From positions 117,084 through 181,083 of the forward strand of contig NMRB01000877.1 in NCBI GenBank assembly GCA_002633025.1: a DNA stretch of 64,000 nucleotides, read 5' to 3'. Positions 1 through 14,000 of this stretch are shown here, one piece after another (positions within the stretch are counted from its first letter, which is position 1; every line of letters starts with the position of its first letter). A model generated the notes under the pieces. The model did no database searches. It saw only the letters and a program-made list of their open reading frames with translations, and had not been told where the DNA came from. Position numbers and translations under genes: made by a program. This stretch comes from Notospermus geniculatus. Taxonomy: Eukaryota > Nemertea > Pilidiophora > Heteronemertea > Lineidae.

Positions 1-19
1 GGGGGGGGGGGGGAGGGGG
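1..19. other. G homopolymer at the window start
   Basis: Thirteen G, one A and five G. The same kind of run abuts N's elsewhere in the window, so this probably marks an assembly gap edge. Confidence 0.6.
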
Positions 20-276
20 CATTTGCCCCCTGGATCTGACCCTGTCCTCCATTCCCTGGACAATGCCCCTCACAGCTAATTCTGCACAGTACTGAATGTG
101 TTCAGAGGAGAGATACATATGATAGCAACAAGCATAGGATAAAATGCATCATCTTCAAGAGCCTTGATAGAACACAGGCACAGGTCAAGGGGTAAACCCT
201 ACTTGCTTACAAGATTTTGATTGTCTGAACTGCAAAATACAAACGGAGAAAGCAACTGATCTTTGTTAAGCTCATT

Positions 277-515
277 ACTTCAGCCAGCAGCACACCAGGC
301 GATATCGCAGCACACCGGGTGATATCGCAGCACACCAGGCGATATTGCAAGCAACCTACTCGCCACCGATCTTCTCACCAGCCATGGCAGACTAGGAGAG
401 ATCAGCTTTGGTATTGTTTGATCATCACTGGCGAGAAGATTCCACACATTGCTCTGGCATCAACAGCCAATTTTACTCGCTTGCGCTATATCGCCTAGTG
501 TCTGCTGACTTAAAG
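277..515. repeat. GATATCGC MITE copy 1
   Basis: Termini resemble GCAGCACACCAGGCGATATC and its complement (..ATATCGCCTAGTGTCTGCTG). The left end carries three short tandem copies of the terminus. The same family recurs at 9020-9170, 12318-12512, 13510-13570, 40080-40140, 40875-41040, 60515-60741 and 63153-63371. Confidence 0.75.
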
Positions 516-892
516 AGGCGCAACATGCATTTGTGGTTGGCTGCTGACCCGATTGAGCAGTGGACTGCCCTCTGATCACATCTTGAACAGGGGAGACTGC
601 CTGGACCTGTGCCACAACTCAAGATAAATTCAGCATAACAAATTTACTAAGAAACCCGTCATCACGGAACACGTTGACTCACCGAGTGTTTCTGTAAGTG
701 GAGAGAGAGATGGTGATGAAAATATGGCTTTTGTGAAAACATGCAAAAAGTTTTATCAACAGATCTGAAAGGACTTATCGTGCAGTCAGATAATTAGAAT
801 CAAAATCATTTCGATTGCGACAGAAGTAACTGATCTATCTTCAAATGATTTCTGATAACACTTTCTGACTTGGAGAAACTACGCTTCCTAAC

Positions 893-1120
893 CCTTTTGA
901 CGGGACCCTACAGGCAGCCCCTCATAGGCATTTTGATGTGCTCATTACACCGATCGGTTGGCATGAGAATCTAACTCTGACATGTATTAAGTAAAATACA
1001 CCAAACATCAACATTTGAGCCAAAATCTGTAAGTTGTCAGTTGCTAGCGCCACCTGTGACGAAGTGACCGCATTGATTATGAGCCTAATAGCTAGCTACC
1101 TTATAGGGTCCTTATAACTG
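893..1120. repeat. CCCTACAGGCAGC MITE
   Basis: Ends GGGACCCTACAGGCAGC and GCTAGCTACCTTATAGGGTCC. The interior includes a segment with GCTAGCGCCACCTGTGAC that reappears inverted at 40712-40870 and in part at 42130-42260 and 42598-42712. Confidence 0.65.
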
Positions 1121-2626
1121 AGAAGTACATTCCCTTTATATGCATAAAAGTTAATGTCCCTCATCATTAGATTTACTCTTGCCACTCTCATCCCCAAATC
1201 ACCAGTAAGCCAACAGTAAGAATGAGTCAGTGAAGAAACCGAGTGGGAATCATGGAATACGAGCATCTATGATGACTTTGGTCAGATTATATGTTGATAA
1301 AGTTTGGCTCCGTGCCCATAATGAACACTGAACGTGGCAGACGTCACGAGGTACCTAATGAGCTATTTCTAATAGTACCGGTAACAGCAGTATAGTAGGG
1401 TGAGAATATGACTTATTCGTGAAGAGATGTGAAAACTTGAGGTTCATAGTCCCTTTAAAAGATTAAAAGATACAGAGTAATAATCAAATGATAAAATCTA
1501 ACATTTTCATCATCAGAAGTTGAACTGAACTAACTTAGAGTATTGAGGAAGGTTTTACGGTAGAAAACCAGGGCCATCTATCTAAACATGCCAAGGACAT
1601 GTTAACCAACCAGGGAAAGTTTCCTTCAATGACTTTCATTTTGAGAATAACTTGGTGGCAGAGGTTACACCTATCTTCTGCATTATGGTTTGACATGGCA
1701 TCAGATCCTACAATATTCTCATAACTAAGCCTTTTTTTTAGATACCATCTCCATACAAAGATTCTTCTAACTCTCTCACTCATTCTAAGATAGATGGTCC
1801 AGTCATGTGTACTATAAAACACCTTGCTTGTCCAAAACTTGTGAAAATTGGTGAATGAACCTGGCATCCAGGCCAACGTCACCAATGACAACCAAATGCA
1901 TCATTTAACCCAATAGAGCTGCCTTTTTTTACTTTCCATCTGTAACTTTCACCACCCTGAACCGCCATGAAATGCCACTGCATTAAACTGAATAGAGAAC
2001 AATATAATCAGTCAAGGGGGTTTATGGCGGTATCAGCGTCTGGAGACATGGCGGATTGTGGCACGTCCGGCAGTAATCGGTGATTTTCATTTCTACAATA
2101 GAGGTGATGGGGACTTTTGTCAAAAAGTGGGCGTGGTCTTCTAGGCGGCTCACGGCAGGGCGGTTTAGGGCGGCATGGGGTCTATTGGGTTAAATGTCCC
2201 TGTATCATGGTAGCATTTCACACATATGAGCTTGAGACAAGCAAGACAAATTGAAGTGTAAAGCGAGTGATCCAATAATCAACTTGCCAGGTGTCCGTCC
2301 ATAGCGACTGTGGCGCGGTGTGCCCCAGGAACGACCTAAATCATTAGCATATTATAATCAGGCTGAGGCTGATAGATATTGCGTTCTCACAGCTAACCGA
2401 GAGCGAATGGATAAACTCTCTCATAAACATACAACCATATGATGGTGACTTCAGAGTTCACAAACACTGGCTTACTCAGCCAATTCAGAGAAAGGTGAGG
2501 ACCATAACCCATTCCGTCAATAGGTGTCACTAGTGGTTAAAACCATTGAAATGAAAGTAACATCCTGGTCCAGATCAATTTCCCACACAAAAGGCATCTA
2601 TTGTATAGGTCCCAGTTTTGGTGTGC

Positions 2627-2748
2627 CGGGGTTAGCGAGCATAAAGGGGTCGTAACCCTACGTCAGGCCTTAGCCAGGCATAGTGCTGGTCGGGGCCCTA
2701 GCACTACGCCTGGTTTAGGCCTGACGTAGGGTTATGCTCGCTACCCCT
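2627..2748. repeat. Fold-back repeat (hairpin), 120 bp
   Basis: Left arm GGGGTTAGCGAGCATAA..CCTACGTCAGGCCT pairs with right arm AGGCCTGACGTAGGGTTATG..CTCGCTACCCC. This is a MITE-like near palindrome with a short loop. Confidence 0.8.
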
Positions 2749-2789
2749 GCCCTCTATCCTAACTATGATCCCCACTGGATCAAGGGGTA

Positions 2790-2972
2790 GTATTTATTGT
2801 ATTTTATTTGATTTTTCCATCAGGGCCGAAGCCATAGCATTATTGGCCCTGGTAAGTATGGAAGAGGCCATCTCAAGCTACTCATGTTCCTCACTTGGAT
2901 GGGGTCTTTTACTTGCCCTTGCAAAGGCACAAAGGCACCACGGCTTACTGTCCCATGCGATGGACAGATCAA
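2790..2972 (-). mobile_element. tRNA-headed SINE, antisense, head truncated
   Basis: Reverse complement of the SINE body (AAAAGACCCCATCCAAGTGA.. and ..GATGGCCTCTTCCATACTTA). The tRNA-like head is missing. Confidence 0.85.
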
Positions 2973-3724
2973 GGGGTACATGAGTACCGAGCAACAGGGA
3001 TGAAGCAGAAGACATCTTCTGTGTGACATTTCTCCAAATGAGATTTTCTAGAAACAACATGTACAGGTTGTATAAGACAGATTAATCATTTTCAAGCACA
3101 TGAAGAATATTTTTATAATTTGCAGACAACACGGCCAAGAAACTGGCAAAGTTGGCATAAAGTGAGTCTATGAACTTTGAAGTCGGCCACAGTCAGATAA
3201 AAATTTAACTACATTTGTAAATAATAATAAAATCAACTGCATCAACAGTGAGATTTTAAAATAAATGGTACATCCAAGAGAGAATGACACCGAGATAACG
3301 CCCACATACTGATCGGAAAACAACCCCGCAAAGACGAGCATCGAGATATTGATAAAAATTCTGTAAACAAATTCTTTCATGTCACGTAAACTTTATATGT
3401 CACGAGGTTTGCTAAGTCGTCCCCACCCACTGGTGCCATCTGATATTTCATTCTGGCAAAACAAGTCTAGTGGCAGTTCAAAAACACAAAATGTTTATGG
3501 TTTAAAAACATGAAAATTTCAAAAGAGTATCACTTTCAAGTTCATGAAATTTATCAACATCTCAACGCTTTGTGACAGCGGGGTCAAAGGTCATTCTCAG
3601 TTACCTTGACCTTGCATAATAGAAGATGTAGACCGATACCTCATCCCTACAACAATGACACGAAGCTTCAAAATCTCAACACAAAAAAATGCCACAGGGA
3701 CCTGGCGCGAAGGGTTCAACAAGT

Positions 3725-4524
3725 CAAACTAGAGTTCAGTTGAGTCTGCATGCAGACTCTGGAGTCTCCGCCACGCGTGGCATTAGGCCTATAGCCCAAG
3801 ACATGCACGGCCAATTTTGACCCGCAATACCACATGAAAGAACAAATGTAAGGTTTTACTGATGAAAGTGACGTAAACTGAACCGGAAACTGTTTATTTG
3901 ATGTATTTTAATCCACTCTGCTTTGCGCAATTTGACTTCCAAACGTGTCCGAGAATAGGGCACATTTTTCAGTGACGACGGCGGTCCTATTCTCGGACAC
4001 CATTCCCATCCCGCCATGTCCTCGGACTGTTGCTTTTTGCGACCAAAATGTCAAAAGGATTTACAGTTTCGTTAGGGTGTACCAAAAAACATGCCGATCG
4101 GGAAATGGGGGATCTGGGCCGAGGACATGGAGGATATAGGCCTCGAGGCGTAAGCCGAGTTGGATGTACACGTTCGTCATGTTCGTCCATGTCGTCAGGC
4201 TGGGATCATACGGCAGTCGTGGCTCAAAACATTGTCGTAAACATCAGCATGGATAAATTAAACAACATACACCCGACGTGGAAATGAAAGAATACTAGTA
4301 GTCACAAATCCTGACACCAAAATATTTTATTGAAAGACAGTTTCGTCCAAACTTCGTGTTATATGCTGATAAAATTACGACACTGCAAGGAGCCCGTGAA
4401 GCACTGCAGAATGCACACACGCATAGGCACGTAAGCCTCCTGGTACGAGGTTGGTTTGCCGAGAAAGTTTCCTAGCTAACACAAGAGTCTCCGCTCGGCC
4501 ACTACGTGGCGTGGCGGAGACTAA
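3725..4524. repeat. 800-bp repeat with GGAGACT ends, intact copy
   Basis: Begins CAAACTAGAGTTCAGTTGAG and ends GTGGCGTGGCGGAGACTAA. Inner ends AGTCTCCGCCACGC are inverted. A second copy at 31065-32500 is interrupted by another element, so this copy shows the empty site. A short inner inverted pair (TGTCCGAGAATAGG) lies at 3946-3999. Confidence 0.85.
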
Positions 4525-4857
4525 ATACCAAACCCCCCAAAATACGGGACTTGATAGTTTTAAATTGCTGAACCCTTCGCACCAACGTCCCTGTGAAAAA
4601 TGCCAGCATTTGATTTGAATATTGCCACATCAAAGAAACACTGTAGACAGTCACCTTACAACATTTTTTACAGGAGAACTTCCACTTTTGGCCTCTCAGT
4701 GAGCCAAAAACAGAGAAGAAATTGGCCACAACAGCCCAGAGGGACAAGTCAACATGCTTTCCACACAAGAAGCCCAAATGTTTTTTCTACCAGTTGACAT
4801 CAGAGACCAACTCTCATTTTACCAGAGGACGTCGTCCGCCACAAAGATGATACCTAC

Positions 4858-5012
4858 CCTGCATGGTGGTTGGAACTTGTTCGGGTGACAACAGACAGAG
4901 CACGGGCTGACCGAAGAAGTTAGGAAAACTCTGATACGCTGAGCTGTTATCGCTGTCGATGATGATGAAGAGAGGTTTTCTTGTGTACGGATAGAGGTCG
5001 CCGGGGTGAACA
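4858..5012 (-). CDS. SCAI: SCAI coding exon 10 (last in window)
   Basis: Phase 2 in, phase 1 out, donor GTAGGT. Encodes PGDLYPYTRKPLFIIIDSD and FFGQPVLCLLSPEQ. The next exon (human block beginning near SLFTLFL) was searched for down to base 1 and not found, so the following intron is at least 4.8 kb. Confidence 0.95.
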
Positions 5013-8000
5013 CTGAAATCATGGACGCAATAATAGATCAATGATAATGACGGCATGGTTTGAATTTTCCCTCATGATAGGTTGGATTGTTTTTGAAACG
5101 AGAATGACCAGACTGTTGTCACTGGGGCCAACTAGACTTTGTCAGGATCGATGATAGTAGGGAGATTCAGATAACGTTTCGAGCCAAACCCGGACTCTGA
5201 CTCCAGAGGATTCCTTTTTGTGAATTACATCATCAAGTCACTTGAAAAATCTGAATTTTAGGAACTCTTGAGTCGGAATGCGAGGTGCACAGGCAGTTGA
5301 ACAAATAGCCATTGTGACTTACCAATGCATATCTCGAAGATTCCCTGGTCGTTTATTTTTATTGGAGAAGTCCACCTCTCGTCTGGTGTTTGTGATCACA
5401 CCACCATAGTCGTATGCAGCTGGAAAATAAAAGATCGTCTTTAATGATAAGGAAATGACCATGGCGACTTGGTGGGCTTAGCTCGGTTGGTTATGGCGGT
5501 GTAAACGGGCCTGTCCTGGTTGAATTCAAAGCGGGCTTGGTCCAGGTCGAGCTCGGCACACTTCAATCGAGCTAGTGTAAATGGGTTTATAATGCCATCT
5601 ATCATAGTGCATAGTCTGTGAGTGAACTTTTGTGTACTTACGGTCATCGCCATGTTTGGTATTCCGTAACGATCCGTCAGCTGAGATGTAGAGTAACATG
5701 GCACCGTTTGGTGGGAGTTCTTTGAAACCAGAAGCTAGGAAAGCATTGAGCTGGCTGAATGTTGGTTTATAGAGAAGATACTTATGAGGGTTGTCGCGTT
5801 TGTTGATGCGGTCTGTACTACTCTCCTGGAAACGAAAACAAAATGATTACACAGAGATACACGATGGAAATCAGCGAGATGATGGAGGTGTGGTGACTCA
5901 GAACTTTGATTTGTGATCAGGAGGTCTCTTGTTTGACTACTTTCATCTTCATCATGCATCTGGTGAAGTCTATTTTGCTGATGTCAGTTCGCACCTATGA
6001 TTGCCTGCACCATGACAGAACAGATGGCATCAGGTGAAGAAATCATGGTTAGGTCGCACAAGTGAAAATTGTGCGCTCGTCATGGATCAGGTGCAACTGT
6101 GCACAGGGCACTGTAATTCGAGTCAGGTCAGTCGCCACCTGTTCTGTGCCATTGCAAGGTCAACCTGACATCAGTGATAGAAATCAGTTGGTTTCAGATT
6201 TTGCCAGCACTGTCCACACGAGTCTCAAAGCAGGAGTTTCATAGATTGGGATTATGTAGGCTGTGATAGACAGATGAGAGGAACTTTTTCAAAAGATCTC
6301 TACAGGTCCTGATGCCTACTTACCCGACCAAAACTGACACCGATGCCAAACGGTGGTCGTCCCGGCGCTGGGGAGGCATCGTAGAGCTGGTTAGTTAATT
6401 CTTCTTGTGGTTCTCGTTCCAGGGTTTGTAACATCCTGAACATGTCTAATGTCAACTCACTGAACTTCACCTGAAACACCAAGGGGGAATGGATGAACTG
6501 ATAGACGATTATCAAATTCGCAGATCAGCACACTTTGCCGAAATCGCAACCACAACCTCGATCTGAAACCAGCTGACGTGACGCAATCCATGATTCAGCA
6601 ATAGTTGAGTCTGATGCAACGTCGTCGAAGTCACTGTCGTGGGGTTCTCTGCGTCACGTCATTCAGTTTCAGACCGAGGCTGTGTTTGCAATTTCGGTGG
6701 AAGTGCGGCATACGGCACACTCAAAAAGTTCAATCTTACCTGGTCATGGCAGTTCCCAACAATGAGTATTTCCTGTAGCGTTAGATAGACAGGGGTGCCT
6801 TTCTCTAACGGAGGGGTGTTGAGGGGTGTCAGTCGATGAGACAGAATGATTGTAGATGAATCTAAGTCCACCACATTTACTAATGCATCAGCCTAGAAAT
6901 ACAGACAGTACAGAGTTGTACACAGAAACACATTTATTGCTTTCTTCCTCTTGCCCCATGTAAATTATTATCGAAATTGAAATGAATTTTGGGGTTTAAC
7001 AAACAAATTTTCGGAGGGAGGCACCACAGACCCCCATCCTGCAAGCTGGTCGACCCCTTTCTTTCAATTTCTGGCGGGAATCCTGCTTACCCCCCACCCC
7101 CACCCCAATAGGAAGAGCAGTACTGAGAGAAACTCAAAATCATTTTCTTTACTTCAAATTCGTTTGTTGCACCTGAGTCTAGTGACTAGTAATTCAATCT
7201 CACTGACCGCACTCATCAACACGGCAGAAGAGAAGAAACTCCATCTGCCAAAACCACATGTCATTAGATTAAAGAAGGCCGTAATGTAATTACGGTTCGG
7301 ATGCTATATTGAGCCGTCCCCCCGGCAGCCATACCAGGATTATCTTCTTTAACATGAAACTAATGGATTTGATTTTTTGTGTCTGTCAACATCAAAGGGG
7401 ATACCAATCAGTCACCCTTTAATGACCCCCCTCGAGTTCTGAGACAAGAAGACAGTTTTTTAAGAGCAGGTTTGATATATGTAGAGATTTCTCAAAAGTA
7501 TGAGACATTTTTTTTCTTTTCCAGACTTCATGAATATGATCCGTTTAGTGTGATTGTGAGATGTTGTAGGCTTCTCCAACCACCACACGGCCCCAAGAAG
7601 AGTAAAGCCCCATTTCCACCGTAGACCTTTCTAACAGAGATGACGTCTAAGTGTGATTCACTGGCGCACAGATCCGGTCCGTTTCCAGCTGTTTAACCCT
7701 AGTTTTCCGGATACAACAACACAAAAGTCAATTTGATTGATTATTTACAGACCACCTGAATCGGACAAATCCGTGTGCCAATGAACCCCGCTTACCAGTT
7801 CTCACCATATGACGTCAGAAGATTTTTCCGTACCATGATTTCTTACCTCTATAAATGCTCTAATCTCCCCGAGGACCATTGACCACTCTAGTTGATCCTC
7901 TGGTTCATAGATGGCAGTATAGTCATCTATTTGTTTGGCCAATTCCTAGAAAATGAGAAATGACATGAATCAATTTTGCTCTCACACAACAATGGGTTTT

Positions 8001-11000
8001 TGTTGCTAGGATCAAGGAGAGCTTGGTTACCGGATGTCACATAGGTTCAGTGCCGGTTGAGAAGGCCAAGCTTATAATACCACTCAACGTTGGATAACAA
8101 CTTATGTCTGAGCGAGTGGCTCTGGTTTCGTCTTCTATTCATCGTTTCCACAATGTAACATCATTCTGTTGAGTTCCTCATCTTGCCCCGGCTTTGCGTC
8201 ATAGGACGACCAGTCACATGACAAGTGTGATGTCAGTCATCCTCGTACCCAGGGTCTTCGCAACCGCTCCACTCCGCGCACTCGTAAGGGAGGGGTAAAG
8301 GTCCGTACACACCAAAAACGCATGTTGAATGCAGCGGGAAAGGCTGCGGTTTCCGCCCACATGCAGGGGTCACACCTCCTGCATGAAACGCTGCAGCATG
8401 GTCCTGCAGTAAAAATGGCTTAACCAGATGTGAGCATGCGTCATTTTTCGCCGCGTGTCTTTGGTGTGACCCTTTTATTGAAAATCCATTGAACCTATTT
8501 TCGCGGCGGTGAACGCGCGTCGTTTTTCGCCGTCGCGGCCCGCAGTGCAGTTTTGGTGTGAACGGGGCCTAAAATGACCCGAGATTCTCAAGATGGCTTC
8601 GGTGGGATACCAATACATTACTAACACCACTTGTGTACAGGACTGATTTCATGACATCATCACCTTGCTTCCCAAGCGAAATACTTGATTCGATAAACCA
8701 TAATCAATCCAATTCACGTCATTTATTGACTTGTCCCTGAAACAGCCGCCATTAAATCTCCCCCGAAGTCATCATGATCTATTTTCAGTGCAATCAGTCT
8801 ACAAACACGTTAGATTAATTAACCGTAAAACTCAATTAGATGTCTTAGCCAAGATGGTAGAATGATTCAGCAGAATTGGGCTGGAAACATTCATGACTGT
8901 TCTTGATCAAGAGAGGTCAGGGTCACCAGTCGCTGAGGTCATCATTGGTCTCAAAACACATGGGGGACCCACAAAACTAGTCTGCATGGCGGAGCAAGGA
9001 GCGCAAGACCTGGTTTCTGTCCTGCTGCAGGGATATCGCAAGTGATCTGATCGCCAATGAGTAAAATCGGCCGTTAACACCAGGTGTGCGCTGTACTGCG
9101 ATGCGTGGAATCCTCTCGCCAGTGATGTGACAATACCAAAGCTGATATCACCTAGATTTCAAGCATTATGTTGTAAGACCCTCATTTGTAACACACGCCT
9201 ACTTTTGCTAGAGCAGGTCAAAAATATGCCAAATCATACAATGTAGGCAGCTCTGTTCACTACACCGGTGCCCTCCCACACTGCCATTCATCACTGACAC
9301 TCACCCTTACGAGGTCTCGAACCAATTTCATCTTCTTGAGCAGTAAACAAACAACAATAAATCTTGCATAATAACGGAGTTTCTTCACCATCAGGTCCGG
9401 TCTGCTGTCTTCCTTGTTAGCCTTCGAGTAATACGCTCGCATCCGAATCGCCGAGTAAAACGAAAACGACTCGTTCAGATAATTTGTTTCGCTGGTTCTG
9501 AGACTGAAAAGAAATTGATGAAATTTAGGCAATGACAACATGTACAACAGGGAGACAAAGTGTCTGACGGAAGGGCTGGGGCGGGGAGGGGGAGGGGGAG
9601 GGGAGGGGAGGGGGAGGGAAATGGGCATGACTTCGAACACTTGGGGATCACATAATCAAGCTGTTCTTCAACAAGTTTTTGGAGCCACAGTGGTCTAGTG
9701 GCTCAGGTCTCTGGCTTGCGGTATGAGGTCCCTGGTTTGAATCCTAGTTGAGTTGGCATGAGACTCTGGGCAGGTCCCTTTGCCTCCCTTGTCTCACTCC
9801 ACCCAGGTGAAGAGGTGCCCTGGGCACTACAGGTGCTATTGGGTTAACACCTGACCACAGTGATGGGGAAATAAGTGTATTTCCAATTGGAGCAGTCAGG
9901 TACGCTTATCACCAAAAGATGGCAGCAAAGTTCTAGCGGACCAATACAATATAGAATTCTCCTGATGGTTGCTCAATCAAGCATGAATGGGTCCGCCCGG
10001 CATTGAATTGGACAATAGTGACTCCTATTGGTCAACTGCCTGACAGCGCATGATGAGGCAATTTCTGGGAGCCATCATTTTTTGAAGAACACTTTGTTCA
10101 AATCAAATGCCTAACACCACACCACTCCATTTTTGAAATGAAACATTTGTTTAAGTTTCACTCGACGGACTTCATCGATGACAAATGTTTGGTTACCCAT
10201 GGATCCTGGTCGATAACAGCCTGTATTGGCCATTCTCTGGTTCTACATGTGGCAGTAGCATTAGTGGCCACGACCAATTTATTGTGATGAAAGAATCCCT
10301 GGGGAAGCAAGCATCAAGAATTTATAGTTTTCTATTGGAGTTTGCCACAATAATGGTTTTATTATGCACGGATTCTACGGGCTGTGGCCTCCATCAGATA
10401 CCAGGCTTCATCGACTTGTTATGTTAACAACATCCTCAGCTCACTTTCTTCTGTTTTACATTTCTGTAGTTTTGAATGCCACATCCCATTCCCACTGGCA
10501 TGATTGGGGTCAACATGGTCAATCCTGGTCTACCACAGGCTGACTAAAGGCCTGGCGACATTATACGATTCTGCAAGTTACGACCCGACCGTCTCGTCAT
10601 CTGGCTAGTCATGCGATAAATAAGTCGTAGACTTTTTCACATTATCCGACGCGATTGGTCGACGGGGGTTTAAGCAGTCGCATCGGGCCTGAGTCGTATA
10701 ATGTGGCCAGGTCCTAAGTAACGCTGATGTCATTGTCAGGTCGACCTTGCGACACCAAACAACAGGCGGTCACTGATTTTTCCGGATTACTCTGCGTCTG
10801 AGGCACGACAGCGTGGAACAAATCAGTCGCCGATATGGTATGACATGACTGCAGTTGCATCTCATTGGGACAATCGGGATCAGTGGCCGATCAAAAAGAT
10901 CATGAATCACTAGAGTTGAACACGTTCAACCTCTGTGCCACAAATGATCATGAACACCTGCCCCTGCTGCCTTGTTTCAGCTGGGGGGGGGGGGGGGGNC

Positions 11001-14000
11001 TATTAGGAAATCAAAATGAGTAAAATGAGAGCTCATCTAGACAGGCGATTATTGGATTAGCTAAAACAAGTATGGCCAGCCATTCTAATGACTTCACGTA
11101 CTCCCACTGCAGTGTCTGACACTAATTACCATGACAGTGGAGCCGTGTGGTGAATCTATACAATGCTATGTACACATCAGGTTCTGGCGTCATTTGCTAA
11201 GTGCTTCACTCTCGTTCATTTTCTGTAGTAATCGCTCGCTGCAGGAAACGGTGCGATGGAAAGTCAACTTACTAGTAATGGTAATACAGCTGCCCAATTT
11301 TGGAGGCTATCTCGCCGATTTGCCATCGTTTTAACCCGTATTTCAAGTCTAAGACTTGCCTGAAATGAGAGAAATAAGAGAATTATGAAGTGATTTGGAA
11401 TGCTGCTCATCTTCAAGAACCACAACTGAAATCACTCTGCCATTAGCCATTAGCCCTGAAGAGGCCCAAAGAGCCCTGGTGGCCGAGTGGTTATCACATC
11501 CGCCAGCAAGCGGCAGGTCTCGGGTTCGAAATTGGGCCATATGAGATATCATCCCTGGCTCTTCACGTCCATCGCACAGGAGAGTAAACCGCGCTGCCTT
11601 GTGCCTTTGCAAGGGCAAGTAAAAGACCCCATCCAAGTGAGGAACATGAGTAGCTTGAGATGGCCTCTTCCACACTTACGACACGAGGGCCAATAATGCT
11701 ACGGCTTCGACTCTAAAGGAAACATACAAATACAATCCAACACTATGCCATCAGCACTCAGAGAGTTAACTGAAATCACAGTGCGACCTTGCTGAGGTCA
11801 TCATCCCACGAACAGATCGTTGATATCTGGAGGAGAATATTGATAGAAACCGAGGAGGCCATAAGTACCATCAGGGAGAGGCAATATGATCCCAGAATTC
11901 AACCAGCACCGTCGAGGGATGATCACCGAGACAATAGCTGACATCTTAATACACCAACAGCCACAGTATTGAAGGCGACCGCGTCAACAAGCCAACCACT
12001 TTTTTCAATCTTATACATGTAATATGATTTTCTGAGATGCAAAGCTTGGTATGCTGCTTTCATCTTTAATCCTGAGGGGGTGATAATGATATCTTTACAT
12101 GCCATTAATACATGAAAATCTCAATAATAACATTACTTGAAGCCATTGGGTCTTTTGATCGCACCCCTTCAGTAATCAGTTTCTTGAACAAATGCTGGAG
12201 AACCACAAGCAGTATGGGTACAACATCACACTGTCACTGGAAAAACCTCATCTTTTTCTTACATGCAACAAGATGAAGCTCATTCTGGGAACATAAGAGC
12301 TGACAGCCAACCTTACCATGTGATATCGCAAGCGATCTGATTGCCAGCAAGCAAAATTGGCTGTCGACGCCAAGTGTGCGCTGGACAGCAATGCGTAAAA
12401 TCCTCTCGCAAGGGATGTTCGGCCAAAGGCAAAAAATACCAAGCCAATGTCACCTAATCTGTGGTGGCTGGCGAGTAGAACACTTGCAATATTACACAGT
12501 GTGCTGCTGGCTTTACGGATCCTAGTCCAAAGCCTTTGAAAGGCCTCGTCCATGACAGGCTTCTCTCCACCTGCGTGGGCAGCCCTCATAAACATGTATC
12601 ACACTTCACATGAGCTGGTGGGAACCAAATTCCAGTCTAAAACATGACGCAAGCAAACACAAATAATTTGTATACAAATGAACGAGGCGATACATTGAGA
12701 TGTTGATGTTGACAGAATCAATAGGATAGCTGGCACGCTACCATGGATTGTCTACCCGTCACATTCAGGGAATGGTAGAAAGAACCAAATGAGAAACTGA
12801 GTTGGTGTTCTCACGATCAGTGTTACGAGCAGTATTGCAATATGGAGCCCAAAATCGGGGTTATGTGCTTCTGGCATGATGGATAGAAGATTGGCAATAA
12901 TATTGCCCATTTTGATCCCCATATTGTTCAATGATATTGCACGTGTATGGGCCACTTTACAATGACTGTTCCATTTCACCAGCATTACTTGGCTGGATTC
13001 TTGCTGATCTGTCTGCCAGGACCTGTTTGTACATGAAGAACAACTGACAGCACACTTCACATCCTTCAGACAGAGGGGTCTCCCCGGTCAGAGGTTTTCA
13101 CTGAAGATTATGACAAGACTCACCAGCCGCAGTGATATACTCTAGGTATACATGTATGTCCTAACCTAAATGGTAAATGTTACACGACAGTGGATGCCTC
13201 GCCTGATTGGTTTTTTAGTTATTTTCTGACAAAACCTCGTCACGGTCTGTCTCAAAATTAGTAGAAAATCATGATCAAGTACATGTATGTTCTTGTCATG
13301 ATGCCTGGGCAGTGATTGGTCCTTCCTCAGTGACATCAGGTCCTGGGTTCAACTCTCACAACAATCATGAGTGCCTCGTGCCCCTTAACCATCTTCCTAC
13401 CAGAGACCGTTTTGTCGGTTCAACGTCGTGATGCTACCACGTGGCGTCACGTACATAATGCACTAGTATCAGTGATGACATCATAATGACGCAATATATC
13501 TGGTAAGTCGCAAAACCAGCAGCACACCAGGGGTATCTCAAGGATCAACTTGCCACCGATCAGATGAGCTGCCCCATTCAGCGCTCAATCGAGCATTTCC
13601 GACTGGTACCCATTTAAATACACCTAGGTGGAGAGAGGCCAGTGAGGCAGAGACTTGCCCAAAGTGTCTCACGCCCAGTGGGGTTTAAACCCGGGATCCG
13701 CTGACGACTATTCAGACCCGAACAACTACACCACCGTGTCTCCATCACCCCCAATCCTGTAGGGATGTTAATACTCCTTCAGTCATCTCTCCATAATAGA
13801 CAAGATCAATGGGACCCCGACCTCACAGACCAGGCCAATCAGGCCCAGCATATAATACGATAATATCATAGAAGCTCCCAGAGCATAATTCTCACCGACC
13901 CCCGACAGGCAACGCCAGGGATAATACCATCACCCTCCTAACCACAACTCGGTCGCTGACGTGCAATCGTCTTCTCAACCAGCGCTATCTTGTCACCATG

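Larger units (their letters stand above)
1..4857. other. SCAI intron (3' side), repeats only
   Basis: No exon of any recognised gene found. It holds a GATATCGC-type MITE (277-515), a CCCTACAGGCAGC-type repeat (893-1120), fragments shared with 53.9-54.1 kb (2505-2600), a fold-back (2627-2748), a SINE (2790-2972) and an 800-bp repeat (3725-4524). 3150-3400 contains a hydrophobic minus-strand frame that I could not link to any gene. Confidence 0.7.

Noticed and set aside
3168-3380. Hydrophobic 70-codon minus frame in the left SCAI intron
   Set aside because: Does not match the expected SCAI C-terminal exons and has no supported splice partner.
4030-4287. Similar 83-85-codon plus frames at 4030 and 32010
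   Set aside because: They are the same stretch of a dispersed repeat, with indels between copies and no protein-like conservation.
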